Source: Dyadobacter sp. 676 (GTDB lineage: Bacteria > Bacteroidota > Bacteroidia > Cytophagales > Spirosomataceae). From it: a DNA stretch of 64,000 nucleotides. The DNA lies in the NCBI RefSeq assembly GCF_040448675.1, contig NZ_CP159289.1:5935001-5999000 (forward strand), given 5' to 3'. Each line of letters starts with the position of its first letter. The first letter of the stretch is position 1. The position numbers and the translations under genes were made by a program. Below are positions 17,021-27,308 of this stretch, piece by piece. The notes under the pieces were generated by a model, which was not told the DNA's origin, did no database searches, and worked only from the letters and a program-made list of their open reading frames with translations.

Positions 17021-17923
17021 TCAGTTGGCCTGGCGTAACTGCTCGCGAAACAGCAGCGGAGTGGTCCGGGTGTTTTGTTTGAAATATTTGTTGAAATGGG
17101 ACGGATACTCGAAGCCGAGCGTGTAGGCGATCTGCGCCGCATCCCAGTCGGTGTTCAGCAGCAAGGTTTTAGCCTCTTCCACGATCCGCTCGTGAATGAT
17201 CTCGCGGGTGGTTTTGCCGGTCGATCTTTTGAGGACATTGTTCAGATGGTTGACATGAATGCTCAACTGTTCGGCATAGGCTGCCGGAGTGAGCAGTCGC
17301 AGCGGGTTTTCGGGTGAATCTACCGGGAACTGCTGGTTGAGGAGTGCGAAGAAACGGGAGATCAGCCGGTCGTTGGAATTTTCGCTGACGACCGGCCCCT
17401 GCAAGCGAATACCTTCCAGGATGATCATTTGCAAAACACTCCGGATCATATCGAATTTATAAGGGTATGTGCTTGATAACAAGCTTTCCATTTCGCCGAA
17501 AAGATGCCCGAAACGCTCCCTGGTCTCGGCATTCAATGCAATCACGGCCTGAATGGCTGGATTGAACAACGGACTGCGGTACCGGATTTCCTGCCGGATG
17601 CTGTTGAGTAAAAAAGTGTCGTTAAAAAGGCAATAATAACCTGACTGTGTTTCGGAAACGGCATGGTATGACGACGCGACAGTCGGATTTGAAAAGATGA
17701 TAGCCGCCCCCTCGACGGGCGTTTCCTTTCCGCCCGCAAGGTGCATGCCCTCACCCACGATCATGCAGATCTTATAGTAGTCGCGCCGGTTGTAGGGCGT
17801 CATTCTGTTTTTGCAGGTACGCTGTTTGACATTGAAGTGGCTTACGTTCGCCTGCGAGGCCAGCTCCGCAGGCATCGGCTGTTTAGTGCGTTCGTAGAAC
17901 TCTTGCAGCGTTTCGGTATGCAT
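17021..17923 (-). CDS. AraC family transcriptional regulator
   Basis: 300 residues from ATG 17923 (MHTETLQEFYERTKQPMP). The N-terminal part (residues ~1-190) is a cupin-like effector domain; the C-terminal ~100 residues carry two helix-turn-helix motifs: YAEQLSIHVNHLNNVLKRSTGKTTREIIHERI and WDAAQIAYTLGFEYPSHFNKYFKQNTRTTPLLFRE. The second matches the AraC signature. Placement directly upstream of the Bcr/CflA exporter on the same strand suggests it controls that gene. I rejected the ATG 18 codons upstream because a good -7 box (17953-17960) lies inside that extension. Confidence 0.92.
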   Translation of the reverse strand: MHTETLQEFYERTKQPMPAELASQANVSHFNVKQRTCKNRMTPYNRRDYYKICMIVGEGMHLAGGKETPVEGAAIIFSNPTVASSYHAVSETQSGYYCLFNDTFLLNSIRQEIRYRSPLFNPAIQAVIALNAETRERFGHLFGEMESLLSSTYPYKFDMIRSVLQMIILEGIRLQGPVVSENSNDRLISRFFALLNQQFPVDSPENPLRLLTPAAYAEQLSIHVNHLNNVLKRSTGKTTREIIHERIVEEAKTLLLNTDWDAAQIAYTLGFEYPSHFNKYFKQNTRTTPLLFREQLRQAN

Positions 17924-17952
17924 TGTCTCTTTGGTATTATACAAATCAAAGC

Positions 17953-17960
17953 CAAAGATA
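17953..17960 (-). promoter_or_regulatory. -7 promoter element of the AraC regulator gene
   Basis: TATCTTTG on the minus strand matches TAnnTTTG and lies 30 bases before the chosen ATG at 17923, supporting that start. Confidence 0.55.
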
Positions 17961-18071
17961 ACAACCATTGCCGGCACTTCAATATCCGTAGCCGGTGGGC
18001 GGGGTCTGGCTGCGAGAGAGCCAGGATATGCCGCAACGTACCGGGCGGTTCCGGTGTCGCAATTCGTTCGT

Positions 18072-19421
18072 TTAAAGAACAGTGATAAGCTGGCTGTATT
18101 TCTCCGTTTTATCCGATCCGGTGATCATGTAGGCTTCGTACTTTCCGGCAGGAAGCGCCTCGGGGATGTTATATGCGAAAAACACCATAAAACCGTCGAA
18201 TATTCCGTATGCGTTGCCGGAGTAGGGTATCGTATATTCCTTCCGGCTTCGGGTGTCGACCAGCACGAGGTCATTACGGTCGGGAAAAGGACCGGAGCGT
18301 TCCCGGTAGGCCAGAAGTGGCTCGTTCCGCGATATCCGGACAAACGATGGGTAATATTCGAGTGAGAACCCCATGCCGGTGTCGAATGACCGGCGTCGGG
18401 AAGGCTGGCTGATTATCTTCAAAACAGGTTGGTCGGTCGTCTTCTTTAAGTAAAACTGATCCTCACCTGTATATTTCCCGATACCGGTCTCATCGTATGG
18501 CTCCACCGCCTTTCCGTCTTTCCAATAGGTTGCCTTGTAGTTGCCTGTCCCAAGATCCGCCGGTAGCGTCCCTGTCAGGGTGCCTGCATTCTTGAAATGC
18601 AAAGGAATCTTGCGGGTTTCGGTGAAGTCGTTAGCCAGCGTTAGCTCATATTTGCCTTCCTTGCCGATATTAAAGCCGGTCAGCTCGAAATAGCGGCTGG
18701 AAGGGGACATATACCATTTGCTGCGTTTCAATTGCAGCGGACCGGGCTTAATGGTGATGTTATCGGACAAAACGACCCTCTGCCCGCCCCACACGACTTC
18801 TGCCGTGTAGTCGCCGGCCGCTATCGTCGCCGGAAACAAAAGCCGGAATTTTCGGTCGTTGCTGTCAGGCACGAGGTCGGGATACAGCCAGTGTGCCATA
18901 GCACCGGTCGCCTTGTTTTTCAGCACGACCACCGGATGTTCGACAATCCGCCCGCTGTCGTTAACGGTTTGTGCAGTGCCTTTGAAAACCGCCGGTACCG
19001 GGATAGCCGCATCGGGCCCGAGTATGATCTGATGGTCTCCGGGCGGTTCGGTAAGCTCCACGGACTGATAGGGGATGACATAAATATTGTAGGTCCGCGC
19101 CTCACCGACCGTGCTTTCGAGCCGTAAGCTCAGTTGTTTGCCTTGATAACTAAATCCGTTTACCAGCTCCGACCGTGTGGAATAACCGACGCCGAATGTA
19201 ATGTGTGGCTTGATGAAATCCCCGCCCGCATAATTTTCAGGTAACCGGATGACGATCAAATCTTTGCCCACCTCGATATTTTGGGCATCGACACCGTCGA
19301 CGGATAGGCCGATCACGTCGGTTTCCCGGGTAGATCCGGGTTGAGGTGCCGGCTCGTCTTTCTTTTTGCATTGGGAAAGGAGGAGTGTTATCAGCAACGT
19401 CAGAGGCAGGATTCGTTTCAT
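18072..19421 (-). CDS. Surface/periplasmic lipoprotein with repeated Ig-like (IPT/TIG-type) modules
   Basis: 449 residues from ATG 19421 (MKRILPLTLLITLLLSQCKKK). The lipobox LLSQC places the lipidated Cys at residue 18, followed by a lysine-rich stretch. The rest is beta-rich and looks like consecutive immunoglobulin-like modules: an N-terminal one (VIGLSVDGVDAQNIEVGKDLIVIRLP), then units with the pattern YTAEVVWGGQRVVLSDNITIKPG and YFELTGFNIGKEGKYELTL, as in IPT/TIG repeats. No enzyme motif. Possibly a glycan-binding or cell-surface scaffold lipoprotein. Monocistronic and divergent from the MacB-like permease. Confidence 0.7.
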   Translation of the reverse strand: MKRILPLTLLITLLLSQCKKKDEPAPQPGSTRETDVIGLSVDGVDAQNIEVGKDLIVIRLPENYAGGDFIKPHITFGVGYSTRSELVNGFSYQGKQLSLRLESTVGEARTYNIYVIPYQSVELTEPPGDHQIILGPDAAIPVPAVFKGTAQTVNDSGRIVEHPVVVLKNKATGAMAHWLYPDLVPDSNDRKFRLLFPATIAAGDYTAEVVWGGQRVVLSDNITIKPGPLQLKRSKWYMSPSSRYFELTGFNIGKEGKYELTLANDFTETRKIPLHFKNAGTLTGTLPADLGTGNYKATYWKDGKAVEPYDETGIGKYTGEDQFYLKKTTDQPVLKIISQPSRRRSFDTGMGFSLEYYPSFVRISRNEPLLAYRERSGPFPDRNDLVLVDTRSRKEYTIPYSGNAYGIFDGFMVFFAYNIPEALPAGKYEAYMITGSDKTEKYSQLITVL

Positions 19422-19643
19422 AAGTACATCGTCGTTTACTTTATAAATAAAGGTAGTATAAAGTCGCTTATAATCAATGCGTTTGAAAACGTTCCCTGCC
19501 GGTCGCGACTGTACGATATCGGACAATTTTAAAGAGAATAAATTGGTATAACTGATTCGTTAACAGTTTTTTACAATTTTGGCATTCGTTTTTAACGGGC
19601 AGTGTGCGGAATAATATTTTTCTGCATAAAACATCCGTCCGAA

Positions 19644-22058
19644 ATGTTTAGCAATTACCTTAAAATCGCATGGCGAAATCTCTGGAAAAGCAAGACTTTT
19701 TCCTTCGTCAACATCGCTGGCCTGGCGGTCGGCATTACCGGCGTACTGCTGATCGTCTTTCATATCCGTCACGAGCTTAGCTACGACGAAGGCTTCACCA
19801 ACGCGGACCGGATTTACCGTGTGACCTACGAGGACAAAGGCGAGGACAACCGGCATTGGGCCGCCACGCCGCCGCCGCTGGTACCGGCATTGCAGCAGGC
19901 TTTCCCGCAAATCGAGGCGGGTGTGCGGCTTCACAGGTTGTACCCCTATCAGCTGTTCAGCTATACCGCCCCGTCGGGCGAGGTGAAACGGTTCGAGGAA
20001 AAAGGCGGCCTTTTCGCCAATGCGGATGTAATCGGTATGTTCGACCTGTCGTTTGTCGCGGGCGATTCCCGATCGGCCCTCAGGGACGCTAATACCATTG
20101 TCCTGACTGAATCAATGGCCAGAAAATATTTCGGAAACGCCGATGCCCTCGGCAAGACGATCCAGGACGATCGCAATAAACTTCCGCTGCTTGTGACCGG
20201 GGTTGTGAAGGCATTCGGGTTTCCCAGCCACTTGCAGTTCGATTACCTGGTTTCGATGCCGACGATCGACCGGTATATCGACAAGCAATCCATGGAAAAC
20301 ACCGGCTGGTCGGGGTTCTACAACTACATTATGCTAAGGAAAGACGCCTCGCGCGAGCAGGTTGAAGCCGGATTGCCGGCATTTGCGGAACGGTTCTACG
20401 CGCCGGACGGCGAATCTGCCGCGAAAATCCGGACAACCACGCAATTTCATTTGCAGCCGATCAGGGACATTCACCTGCATTCCAGGCTCGAAAAGGAGAT
20501 GTCTCCCAACAGCGACATTACCTACATCTATATATTCGCGGTCGCCGCTATCTTTATATTACTCGTAGCAACTGTCAACTTTGTCAATATTTCTACTGCC
20601 CTGGCATTCAACCGGATGAAGGAAATAGGGCTTCGTAAGGTCGTGGGCGGCACACGCGGGCAGTTGCTGCGCCAGTTCCTGGGTGAATCGTTGCTGGTAA
20701 CATTGCTCTCTACCGCCGTGGCCGTGCTGCTCTTCAAGCTGGTCATACCCTATTATACCAATGTCGCTTCCGGCGGTTTTGTATTCGACGCCATGTTTAC
20801 CGCGTCCAATCTGGGCATTGTGGCGTTGCTCATTATCGGCATCGCGGTGCTTGCCGGGCTGTACCCGGCATGGTTTGTTGCACGCTTCAACCCGGTGGTG
20901 TCGCTCAAAGGCAAGCGGATTTCGGGGCCGGCGGCGAATATGCTGCGCAAAGGGCTGATCGTGTTCCAGTTCACAGTCTCGGTTTTTATGATATTCGGCA
21001 CGATGATCGTCTACCGCCAGATGCAGCTCTTTCACGATCAGGACCTCGGCTTTGACAGGGACCAGGTGGTAGCCGTAACGATGTACGACCCGATCAGGGA
21101 AAAATATGGTGTGCTGATGGACGAAATGTCGAAAAACGGCAGCATCGCCGATTTTTCCATTACTTCCTCACTACCTGGCGAACGTTTCGGCAATTACGAG
21201 GCTTTTCCATTGCACCGCCCCGGTCAGGACAACTTCCCTGAGCATGCGAGAATGGCGTGGTCGGACGAAAGGATCCTGACGACGCTGGGCATCAGACTCA
21301 AAGAGGGCAGAAATTTCCGGAATCAGTTTCCGCAGATCAAAAATCACGAATTTATGCTCAACGAGGCGGCCGTGAAAGCGTACCACCTTCGAAACCCCGT
21401 CGGGGAGGCATTTATCGCGGACGGCGACACCGGTACCATCGTCGGCATTGTGAAGGATTTCAATTTTGCTTCCTTGCACGCGGGAGTGGAGCCGCTGGTA
21501 ATGCAGTACAATCCTTTTCGTACTAATTATCTTTTGGTAAAAGTAAAGGCAGGAGCATTATCCCCCACGATCCGGTTCCTCGAAAACCAGATTCTCAAAG
21601 TGGCACCGTCCAGCAAATTTACATATGCTTTCCTGGACGAAAACCTTGACAAATTATACGCCACCGAAAACCGTATGAGCCAGGTATTCAACGGTTTCGC
21701 GATGTTGTCGATCTTCATTTCCTGCCTCGGGCTGTTCGGCCTTTCGGCGTATTCCGCAAAACTCCGTGTGAAAGAGGTAGGCGTCCGGAAAGTTCTGGGC
21801 GCGTCGGTGGGCAGCGTGGCGTTTTTGTTGTCGCGCGATTTTATCATGCTGGTACTCGTGGCTATCGCGATATCGCTGCCGGTTGCCTGGTGGGCAATGG
21901 AGCGTTGGCTCGGGTCGTTCGCCTATCGCGTTGGGATAGGTTGGGAAGTGCCTGTGACCGCGGCGTTGTCGGCATTGTTGCTGGCCGTCGTAACGATCAG
22001 TTTCCAGGCTGTCAGGACGGCTTTGCTCAATCCGGTAAGGAATTTGCGGGCCGATTAG
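19644..22058 (+). CDS. FtsX/MacB-type ABC transporter permease
   Basis: 804 residues from ATG 19644 (MFSNYLKIAWRNLWKSKTFSFVNIAGLAVGITGVLLIV). Double MacB layout: N-terminal helix, periplasmic MacB_PCD domain (ADRIYRVTYEDKG, IVLTESMARKYFGNADALGKTI), three helices with MKEIGLRKVVGGTRGQLLRQFLGESLLVTLLS, a central helix, a second periplasmic domain and a last helix set with VKEVGVRKVLGASVGSVAFLLSRDF. No ATPase gene is adjacent, which is common for these Bacteroidota permeases. It resembles the truncated permease at the window start but lacks the prefix domain. Substrate unknown. Confidence 0.92.
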   Translation: MFSNYLKIAWRNLWKSKTFSFVNIAGLAVGITGVLLIVFHIRHELSYDEGFTNADRIYRVTYEDKGEDNRHWAATPPPLVPALQQAFPQIEAGVRLHRLYPYQLFSYTAPSGEVKRFEEKGGLFANADVIGMFDLSFVAGDSRSALRDANTIVLTESMARKYFGNADALGKTIQDDRNKLPLLVTGVVKAFGFPSHLQFDYLVSMPTIDRYIDKQSMENTGWSGFYNYIMLRKDASREQVEAGLPAFAERFYAPDGESAAKIRTTTQFHLQPIRDIHLHSRLEKEMSPNSDITYIYIFAVAAIFILLVATVNFVNISTALAFNRMKEIGLRKVVGGTRGQLLRQFLGESLLVTLLSTAVAVLLFKLVIPYYTNVASGGFVFDAMFTASNLGIVALLIIGIAVLAGLYPAWFVARFNPVVSLKGKRISGPAANMLRKGLIVFQFTVSVFMIFGTMIVYRQMQLFHDQDLGFDRDQVVAVTMYDPIREKYGVLMDEMSKNGSIADFSITSSLPGERFGNYEAFPLHRPGQDNFPEHARMAWSDERILTTLGIRLKEGRNFRNQFPQIKNHEFMLNEAAVKAYHLRNPVGEAFIADGDTGTIVGIVKDFNFASLHAGVEPLVMQYNPFRTNYLLVKVKAGALSPTIRFLENQILKVAPSSKFTYAFLDENLDKLYATENRMSQVFNGFAMLSIFISCLGLFGLSAYSAKLRVKEVGVRKVLGASVGSVAFLLSRDFIMLVLVAIAISLPVAWWAMERWLGSFAYRVGIGWEVPVTAALSALLLAVVTISFQAVRTALLNPVRNLRAD

Positions 22059-22154
22059 CCGCGCTGCGCAACATTACCTGGACACTCGGAATGGTAATTT
22101 CGACGGACGCTCGTCTTATATATTAAGATTTTGTGTCAGAATATCGGGATTGTA

Positions 22155-23351
22155 ATGTCAGAAGTATCGATTGAAGTGTTCAGGAAATGTGTTTTGATTG
22201 CGGGAGTCGCTATTATTGTGTTTTCCTGTGGCAGTGAGCGGAACGAAATATCGGAAAAGGAGGAGGAACGGGTCGAGACGATCGCCGATCTGGGCGCATT
22301 GCCGCTGACGGCGACGGATCCGGCGGATAATCCTTCGACGCCCGAAAAAGTAGCGCTTGGCCGGTTGCTGTTTTTCGATCCGGTGCTTTCGGGGAACAAG
22401 GATGTGGCCTGCGCTACCTGCCACCAGCCTGAATTCAACTATGCCGAATTCCTCGAAACATCGATCGGCGTGAACGGCGTCGGGCGTGGGCAGAGCCGCC
22501 GGTTCGTGGACCCGAACGACATCCCGTTCGTGAAGCGCAATTCCCAGAGTGTATTGAATACCGCGTTCAACGGCCTGCGGAATCACGAGGAATTCGATCC
22601 CGCCGCGGCCCCGATGTTCTGGGATATGCGTGCGAAAAGCCTGGAACAACAAGCTTTGGAACCCATCAAAACGTTGGAGGAAATGAGAGGGAGAGGTTTT
22701 CATGAAAACCAGATCCTGGATGAAGTCGTGGGGAGGCTTGGCAGGATACCGGCATACCGGGATTTGTTTCAAAAGGCATTTCCCGGCGACGTGGCGCCTG
22801 TCAGCGAAACGAATCTCGGCCGTGCTATTGCTGCCTACGAGCGCTCGCTGATCGCCCCTAACACGCGATTCGACCAATATATGCGCGGGGATAGCAATGC
22901 GCTGTCGACTGGCGAAAAGGAAGGAATGAACGCGTTTCTCGTGACCGGCTGCGCAAAATGCCATTCCGGTCCGATGTTCTCGGATTTCAAGCTGCATACC
23001 CTTGGCGTGCCCGACACCGAAAACCGGAAGGAGAGCGATTCGGGAGCGAACAACACCTATGCATTCAGAACACCGTCGCTCCGTAACCTGCGTTTTACCG
23101 GGCCATACATGCACAGCGGCAAGTTCGCCACCCTCGATCAGGTCCTGATGTTCTATGAGGATATCGCCGGTGGCAAATTGCTGAATCCGAAGGTAAGCGC
23201 AAAGCAGATGGACCCGCTGGCTACGCATATGGATGTCAATTTCAAGGACATTTCCCGGATCGTGGAGTTCCTGAACACACTCAACGACGATTCTTTCGAC
23301 AAAACCATTCCCGAAAGCGTGCCGAGCGGCCTGCCGGTCATGGGCCGCTAA
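22155..23351 (+). CDS. Di-heme cytochrome c peroxidase (CcpA/MauG family) lipoprotein
   Basis: 398 residues from ATG 22155 ([25 protein letters not shown]); the FSC sequence is a likely lipobox, giving a membrane-anchored periplasmic protein. Two heme c sites are clear: CATCH at residues 86-90 and CAKCH at 266-270. Other family segments are [49 protein letters not shown] and [19 protein letters not shown]. The family reduces hydrogen peroxide with electrons from small cytochromes, or oxidises other substrates in MauG-like members. It starts about 100 bases after the permease gene. Confidence 0.93.
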   Translation: MSEVSIEVFRKCVLIAGVAIIVFSCGSERNEISEKEEERVETIADLGALPLTATDPADNPSTPEKVALGRLLFFDPVLSGNKDVACATCHQPEFNYAEFLETSIGVNGVGRGQSRRFVDPNDIPFVKRNSQSVLNTAFNGLRNHEEFDPAAAPMFWDMRAKSLEQQALEPIKTLEEMRGRGFHENQILDEVVGRLGRIPAYRDLFQKAFPGDVAPVSETNLGRAIAAYERSLIAPNTRFDQYMRGDSNALSTGEKEGMNAFLVTGCAKCHSGPMFSDFKLHTLGVPDTENRKESDSGANNTYAFRTPSLRNLRFTGPYMHSGKFATLDQVLMFYEDIAGGKLLNPKVSAKQMDPLATHMDVNFKDISRIVEFLNTLNDDSFDKTIPESVPSGLPVMGR

Positions 23352-23449
23352 CCATAAGGTGCCCGGCGCATTTGATTTAAAACGGACATTACTTTACCTT
23401 GGCAGTCCTTACTACACGCCGTCATGAAGCGGTGGAAAACTTCGATTTT

Positions 23450-24430
23450 ATGCTAAAAACTTACAAAATCCTCTTTTCCCTGGTTATGCTGGCGGGAATG
23501 TGCACCCTTTCCGAGCGGTCCGTAGCGCAGCGCCCGCCCCTTCGTGTATTGATTGTCGACGGACAGAACAACCACGAACAATGGCCCAAAATCACGGCCA
23601 TGATGAAATATTACCTGGAAGACACTAAAAAGTTCGCGGTGGACATCCAACGCACGCGTTACACGTGGCAGGGCGACAAATGGGTGCGGCTGTATCCGGT
23701 TCAGGGAGGGCCCCGGACCCAGCCATTGAAGGAGCCGAAGATGGATTCGGCATTCCATCCCAAATTTTCGGACTACGACGTGGTAATCTGCAACTTCGGC
23801 TGGAACGCGGCGCCGTGGTCGGACGAAGCACAGAAGGATTTTGAAAAATTTATGGCAGACGGCGGCGGGCTCGTGGTGGTTCACGCGGCTAATAACTCAT
23901 TTCCGCAATGGCCGGCCTACAACCGGATGATCGGCCTGGGAGGCTGGGGAGACCGGACAGAAAAAGACGGCCCGTATGTCTACATCGATCAGGACGGCAA
24001 GGAGATCCGTGATACCCGGCCTGGTAAAGCCGGTTCGCACGGGGCGCAAATGGAGTTTAAGATAACGGTTCGCGAGCCTGACCATCCCATCACAAAAGGA
24101 ATGCCTGCCAGGTGGCTGCACAGCCGCGACGAGTTGTATGACCGCTTGCGCGGGCCGGCCGAAAACATGCAGATCCTCGCCACCGCATTTTCGCCTAAAA
24201 GCAACAATGGTACCGATCGTAACGAACCAATGCTGATCGCGCTCCGCTATGGTAAGGGCCGTATATTCCATATGGCGCTGGGGCATGCCGACTATTCGGT
24301 GGAATGTGTAGGCTTCATTACCTGCCTGCAACGCGGAAGCCAGTGGGCGGCAACCGGTAAGGTCGATATTCCCGTTCCGGCCGATTTTCCGACCGCCGAA
24401 AAGACCAGTCAGCGGAAATTTGACCAATAA
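23450..24430 (+). CDS. ThuA-like domain protein, exported
   Basis: 326 residues from ATG 23450, with signal peptide MLKTYKILFSLVMLAGMCTL and a probable cleavage after SVAQ. The body is a ThuA/trehalose-utilisation domain of the class I glutamine amidotransferase-like fold: LRVLIVDGQNNHEQWPKITAMM, FSDYDVVICNFGWNAAPWSDEAQKDFEKFMADGGGLVVVHAANN, DHPITKGMPARWLHSRDELYDRLRG and GKGRIFHMALGHADYSVECVGFITCLQRG. The domain is common in Bacteroidota sugar-utilisation loci; its chemistry is thought to involve 3-ketoglycosides in some relatives but is not settled. Downstream terminator at 24501-24535. Confidence 0.9.
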   Translation: MLKTYKILFSLVMLAGMCTLSERSVAQRPPLRVLIVDGQNNHEQWPKITAMMKYYLEDTKKFAVDIQRTRYTWQGDKWVRLYPVQGGPRTQPLKEPKMDSAFHPKFSDYDVVICNFGWNAAPWSDEAQKDFEKFMADGGGLVVVHAANNSFPQWPAYNRMIGLGGWGDRTEKDGPYVYIDQDGKEIRDTRPGKAGSHGAQMEFKITVREPDHPITKGMPARWLHSRDELYDRLRGPAENMQILATAFSPKSNNGTDRNEPMLIALRYGKGRIFHMALGHADYSVECVGFITCLQRGSQWAATGKVDIPVPADFPTAEKTSQRKFDQ

Positions 24431-24500
24431 AGCGCATGAAGGCCCGAAACAGATAAGAATCGAGATCGTGGAAGAACAGTAGCACCTGGATATTGCAATG

Positions 24501-24535
24501 AAGCCGTGGAATCCTTTCCGCGGCTTTTTATTTTC
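24501..24535 (+). terminator. Rho-independent terminator after the ThuA-like gene
   Basis: AAGCCGTGGA (24501-24510) pairs with TCCGCGGCTT (24517-24526), one G-U wobble, followed by TTTATTTT. It lies 70 bases past the stop. Confidence 0.8.
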
Positions 24536-24583
24536 GATTGTACGATTGGAGAAAATTAGTAGAAGTATTTCTCTATCAGCGCC

Positions 24584-24591
24584 TACTTTTG
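24584..24591 (+). promoter_or_regulatory. -7 promoter element of the first S74 fibre gene
   Basis: TACTTTTG matches TAnnTTTG exactly, 43 bases before the ATG at 24634 and after the upstream terminator, so the S74/T9SS cluster begins a new transcription unit. Confidence 0.55.
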
Positions 24592-24633
24592 TGGAAATTA
24601 CTTTATCTGTTCACTTTAAACACTATTTCGATT

Positions 24634-25785
24634 ATGAAGGGAAAATTTACCCCGAAATCTTTTCGATCCCGTGCATCGATATGGCCCCGGTTTGGCGGAC
24701 TGTTAAGCGCGATATTGCTGCCCGCGGGCCTTTACGCGCAGCAGACGGATACGCTTGTAGCCGCGCGGGATGCTTCCCAAAACACGCGAATGGTTGTTTT
24801 TCAAAATGGCGGGTTCTTGTTGGGCGGCACTTTTACCGGTAGCGTTGCCGATTTGCCGGCAACCGGTGCGGGAACCCGTGTAATGTGGCATCCCGGGAAA
24901 TCCGCTTTCCGCGCGGGAACTGTGTCGGGAAATTATTGGGATAACCCTGCCATCGGGGACTATTCGGTAGCCATGGGTAACGACGTGCGTGCAACCGCCA
25001 GCGCCGCGACGGCATTCGGTCTGCGGACCGGCGCTGTGGCACCTTCTTCATTTGCCGTCGGTGAAGACAGTTATGCCAGCGGACCGGCTTCTGTTGCAAT
25101 GGGTTTTCATGCACATACCAACGCGCGCCAGGGTAGTTTTGTGTTTGCGGACAAATCTATCCAGGACACGCTGAGATCGGGGGTTGACCATTCGGCCAGC
25201 TGGCGTGTCAGGGGCGGATTCCGGATATTTACTTCTTCTAACCTCAGTACGGGAATTACCATACAGAGCGGTGCCTCTATCAGCAACTGGGGGCAATCAA
25301 ATGCAGTTATTTCTACTTCTACCGGCGCTTTGCTCACAACTTCCGGGGTATGGCAAAATGTGTCGGATGTCAATAAGAAGCACCTCTTCGAACCTATCTC
25401 CAATGATGAGGTGCTGGACAAACTGCGCCGATTGCCCGTGACGCGATGGAGCTACAAGGTGGACGGGAACAAGATTCGTCATATCGGACCCACGGCACAG
25501 GACTTTTACGCCGCATTCGGCCTCGGACACGACGACCGGAGCATCGGAACGGTGGATGCCGACGGCGTGGCGCTGGCGGGCATCAAAGCATTGGAAGAGC
25601 GTACCCGAAATATGGCCGCCGAACTCGCAAATCTGAAAGCCGATAATGCGGCCCTTCACCAGCAATTGCGCGACAACGGCCCCGGTTCCTGGATGAACGT
25701 CGCAGGTATCGGAATGCTGGCGTTTGCCATCGGTGCCGGTTTGCTCCGGATCGCGTCCCGGCGGCAGGTAGCCCAGGGTGCGTAA
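24634..25785 (+). CDS. Surface fibre protein with C-terminal S74 chaperone (endosialidase) domain
   Basis: 383 residues from ATG 24634, with a signal peptide ending GLYAQ. Residues ~100-175 carry short YadA-head-like repeats (GDYSVAMGNDVRATASAATAFG, SFAVGEDSYASGPASVAMG). The C-terminal ~110 residues are an S74 intramolecular chaperone: NVSDVNKKHLFEPI with Ser and Lys spaced as in the autocleavage dyad, LPVTRWSYKVDG, RHIGPTAQDFYAAFG and DGVALAGIKALEERTR, followed by a coiled coil and a final membrane helix (VAGIGMLAFAIGAGLLRIA). S74 domains trimerise beta-helical fibres and are then released. A second S74 gene follows at 27309, with a T9SS protein between them. Confidence 0.85.
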   Translation: MKGKFTPKSFRSRASIWPRFGGLLSAILLPAGLYAQQTDTLVAARDASQNTRMVVFQNGGFLLGGTFTGSVADLPATGAGTRVMWHPGKSAFRAGTVSGNYWDNPAIGDYSVAMGNDVRATASAATAFGLRTGAVAPSSFAVGEDSYASGPASVAMGFHAHTNARQGSFVFADKSIQDTLRSGVDHSASWRVRGGFRIFTSSNLSTGITIQSGASISNWGQSNAVISTSTGALLTTSGVWQNVSDVNKKHLFEPISNDEVLDKLRRLPVTRWSYKVDGNKIRHIGPTAQDFYAAFGLGHDDRSIGTVDADGVALAGIKALEERTRNMAAELANLKADNAALHQQLRDNGPGSWMNVAGIGMLAFAIGAGLLRIASRRQVAQGA

Positions 25786-25847
25786 TCATGCCCGCTAAAT
25801 ACCGGGCTTACCATTCAATTCAAGTTTCAGCGTAGACAATCTTCCAG

Positions 25848-27282
25848 ATGAAAACTCTTTATATCCTGGCAATCCTTGCGTTAGGCGGGAGTGCCGCCGC
25901 GCAGGGGCTATCCGCTACCGGCGGGACCTTTATTCTCAAAAGTGGTATTTTGCAGGTAAACGGCGACCTGCGGATTACCGGCGGGACATTCGCAAACGAC
26001 GGCAACCTTTTCCTTACGGGCAACCTGCACAACGACCAGGTCATGACCGCGGACGGTGCCGGATCGATTACTCTTAAAGGGATAGTGCCGCAGACCGTGG
26101 ACGGCGGCAGTGCTTATTTCGCACATGATTTGACAATCGACAATCCCGCCGGCATCGTTTTGAACAATACGCTCCGGGCCGGAGGGACCGTGAATTTTAC
26201 CAATGGCATCGTTACCGCAGCCAACAGTGCTGCACCGCTGGCAATCACCGGAAACGGCTCGGTAACCGGTGTTTCGGACACAAGCCATGTAGATGGTTAC
26301 GTGGTTCGCGAGGGGCTCGGCAGTTTTACCTATCCGGTTGGGAATGCTGCCAAATACCAGCCGGTTACCGTAGATCTGACGGAAAATAGCAACGGAATGC
26401 TCGCCCGTTATGTCGCTGCGGACGCGGGTACCGGCACATTCGGCACAACGGGGGGCCTCTGCTGTCGCATTGGAGGCCTATAACAACGAAGAGTACTGGG
26501 ACATTTCGCCGATCGGCTCTGCCACAGGTAAAGTGACCATCTCCTGGGACGATTTCCGGAACCCTTCGATTACTGCTTCGGAAAATGTGAATGTGTTCAG
26601 TGTGGCGCACCTCACGGGAGGTAATTGGCTCAATGAGGGCTCAAATGCCTCGGGCATATTGGCTGCCGGCAGCGTAACCAGCGAGGCGATCTCGTCATGG
26701 AGCCCGTTTACGCTTGGCGCTATTCCGGGAGCGGGAATGCCGGTTACGATGGTCGGTTTCGACGGTCGGATCGTAGAGAACGGCGCATTGCTCGAATGGC
26801 AAACCACGAGCGAAGCCAATGCATCACATTTTGAAGTAGAACGCAGTACCGATGCCCGAACTTTTCAGAAGATCGGCTCGGTGGTAGCCACAGGTTACAG
26901 CAGCGGCCCGCAACGATATAGTTTCGTCGATAAATCGTTCGGCAGCCAGCGACAAACTGTTTACTATCGGCTGCGTTCAGTTGACTTCGACGGTACGTTC
27001 AGCCTGACAAGGGCGATATCCCTGAAACCGGAAAGCAATGCCGGCATGGCTGGCGTATATCCCAACCCGGCAGGGAAATCGACGTCGGTAACCGTTACGT
27101 CCCGGGTTCCGGCCGACAAAGTAAGTTTATGGGACCTGCTTGGAAGACAAATTCCGGTGCGTACATCGCAAATGCCGGATGGCTCGGTCCAGGTCGGGTT
27201 GACCGGCGTGGTACCCGGTGCTTATGTCCTGAAAGTAGCAACCGGACATGGAACTGAAAGCCGTAAACTGATTATCGAATAA
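25848..27282 (+). pseudogene. T9SS-secreted surface protein, frameshifted at a G6 run
   Basis: The first frame gives a signal peptide (MKTLYILAILALGGSAAAQ) and a beta-strand-rich N-terminal region (ATGGTFILKSGILQVNGDLRITGGTFAN) before stopping at 26483. The second frame continues the same protein (AVALEAYNNEEYWDISPIGSATGKVTISW) to a C-terminal Por/T9SS type A sorting domain (VYPNPAGKSTSVTV, LWDLLGRQIPV, AYVLKVATG). Six G at 26450-26455, where five restore the frame, explain the break; corrected length 477 residues. The mature protein should be attached to the cell surface by T9SS. Its position between two S74 fibre genes suggests a shared surface structure. Confidence 0.85.
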
Positions 27283-27308
27283 ATTTTCCCTCTCATCCAC
27301 TTCACGTT

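Noticed and set aside
22158..23228. Open frame of 356 codons antisense to the di-heme peroxidase gene
   Set aside because: The sense frame has both heme sites and the full family pattern; the antisense translation is rich in Arg and His without any motif.
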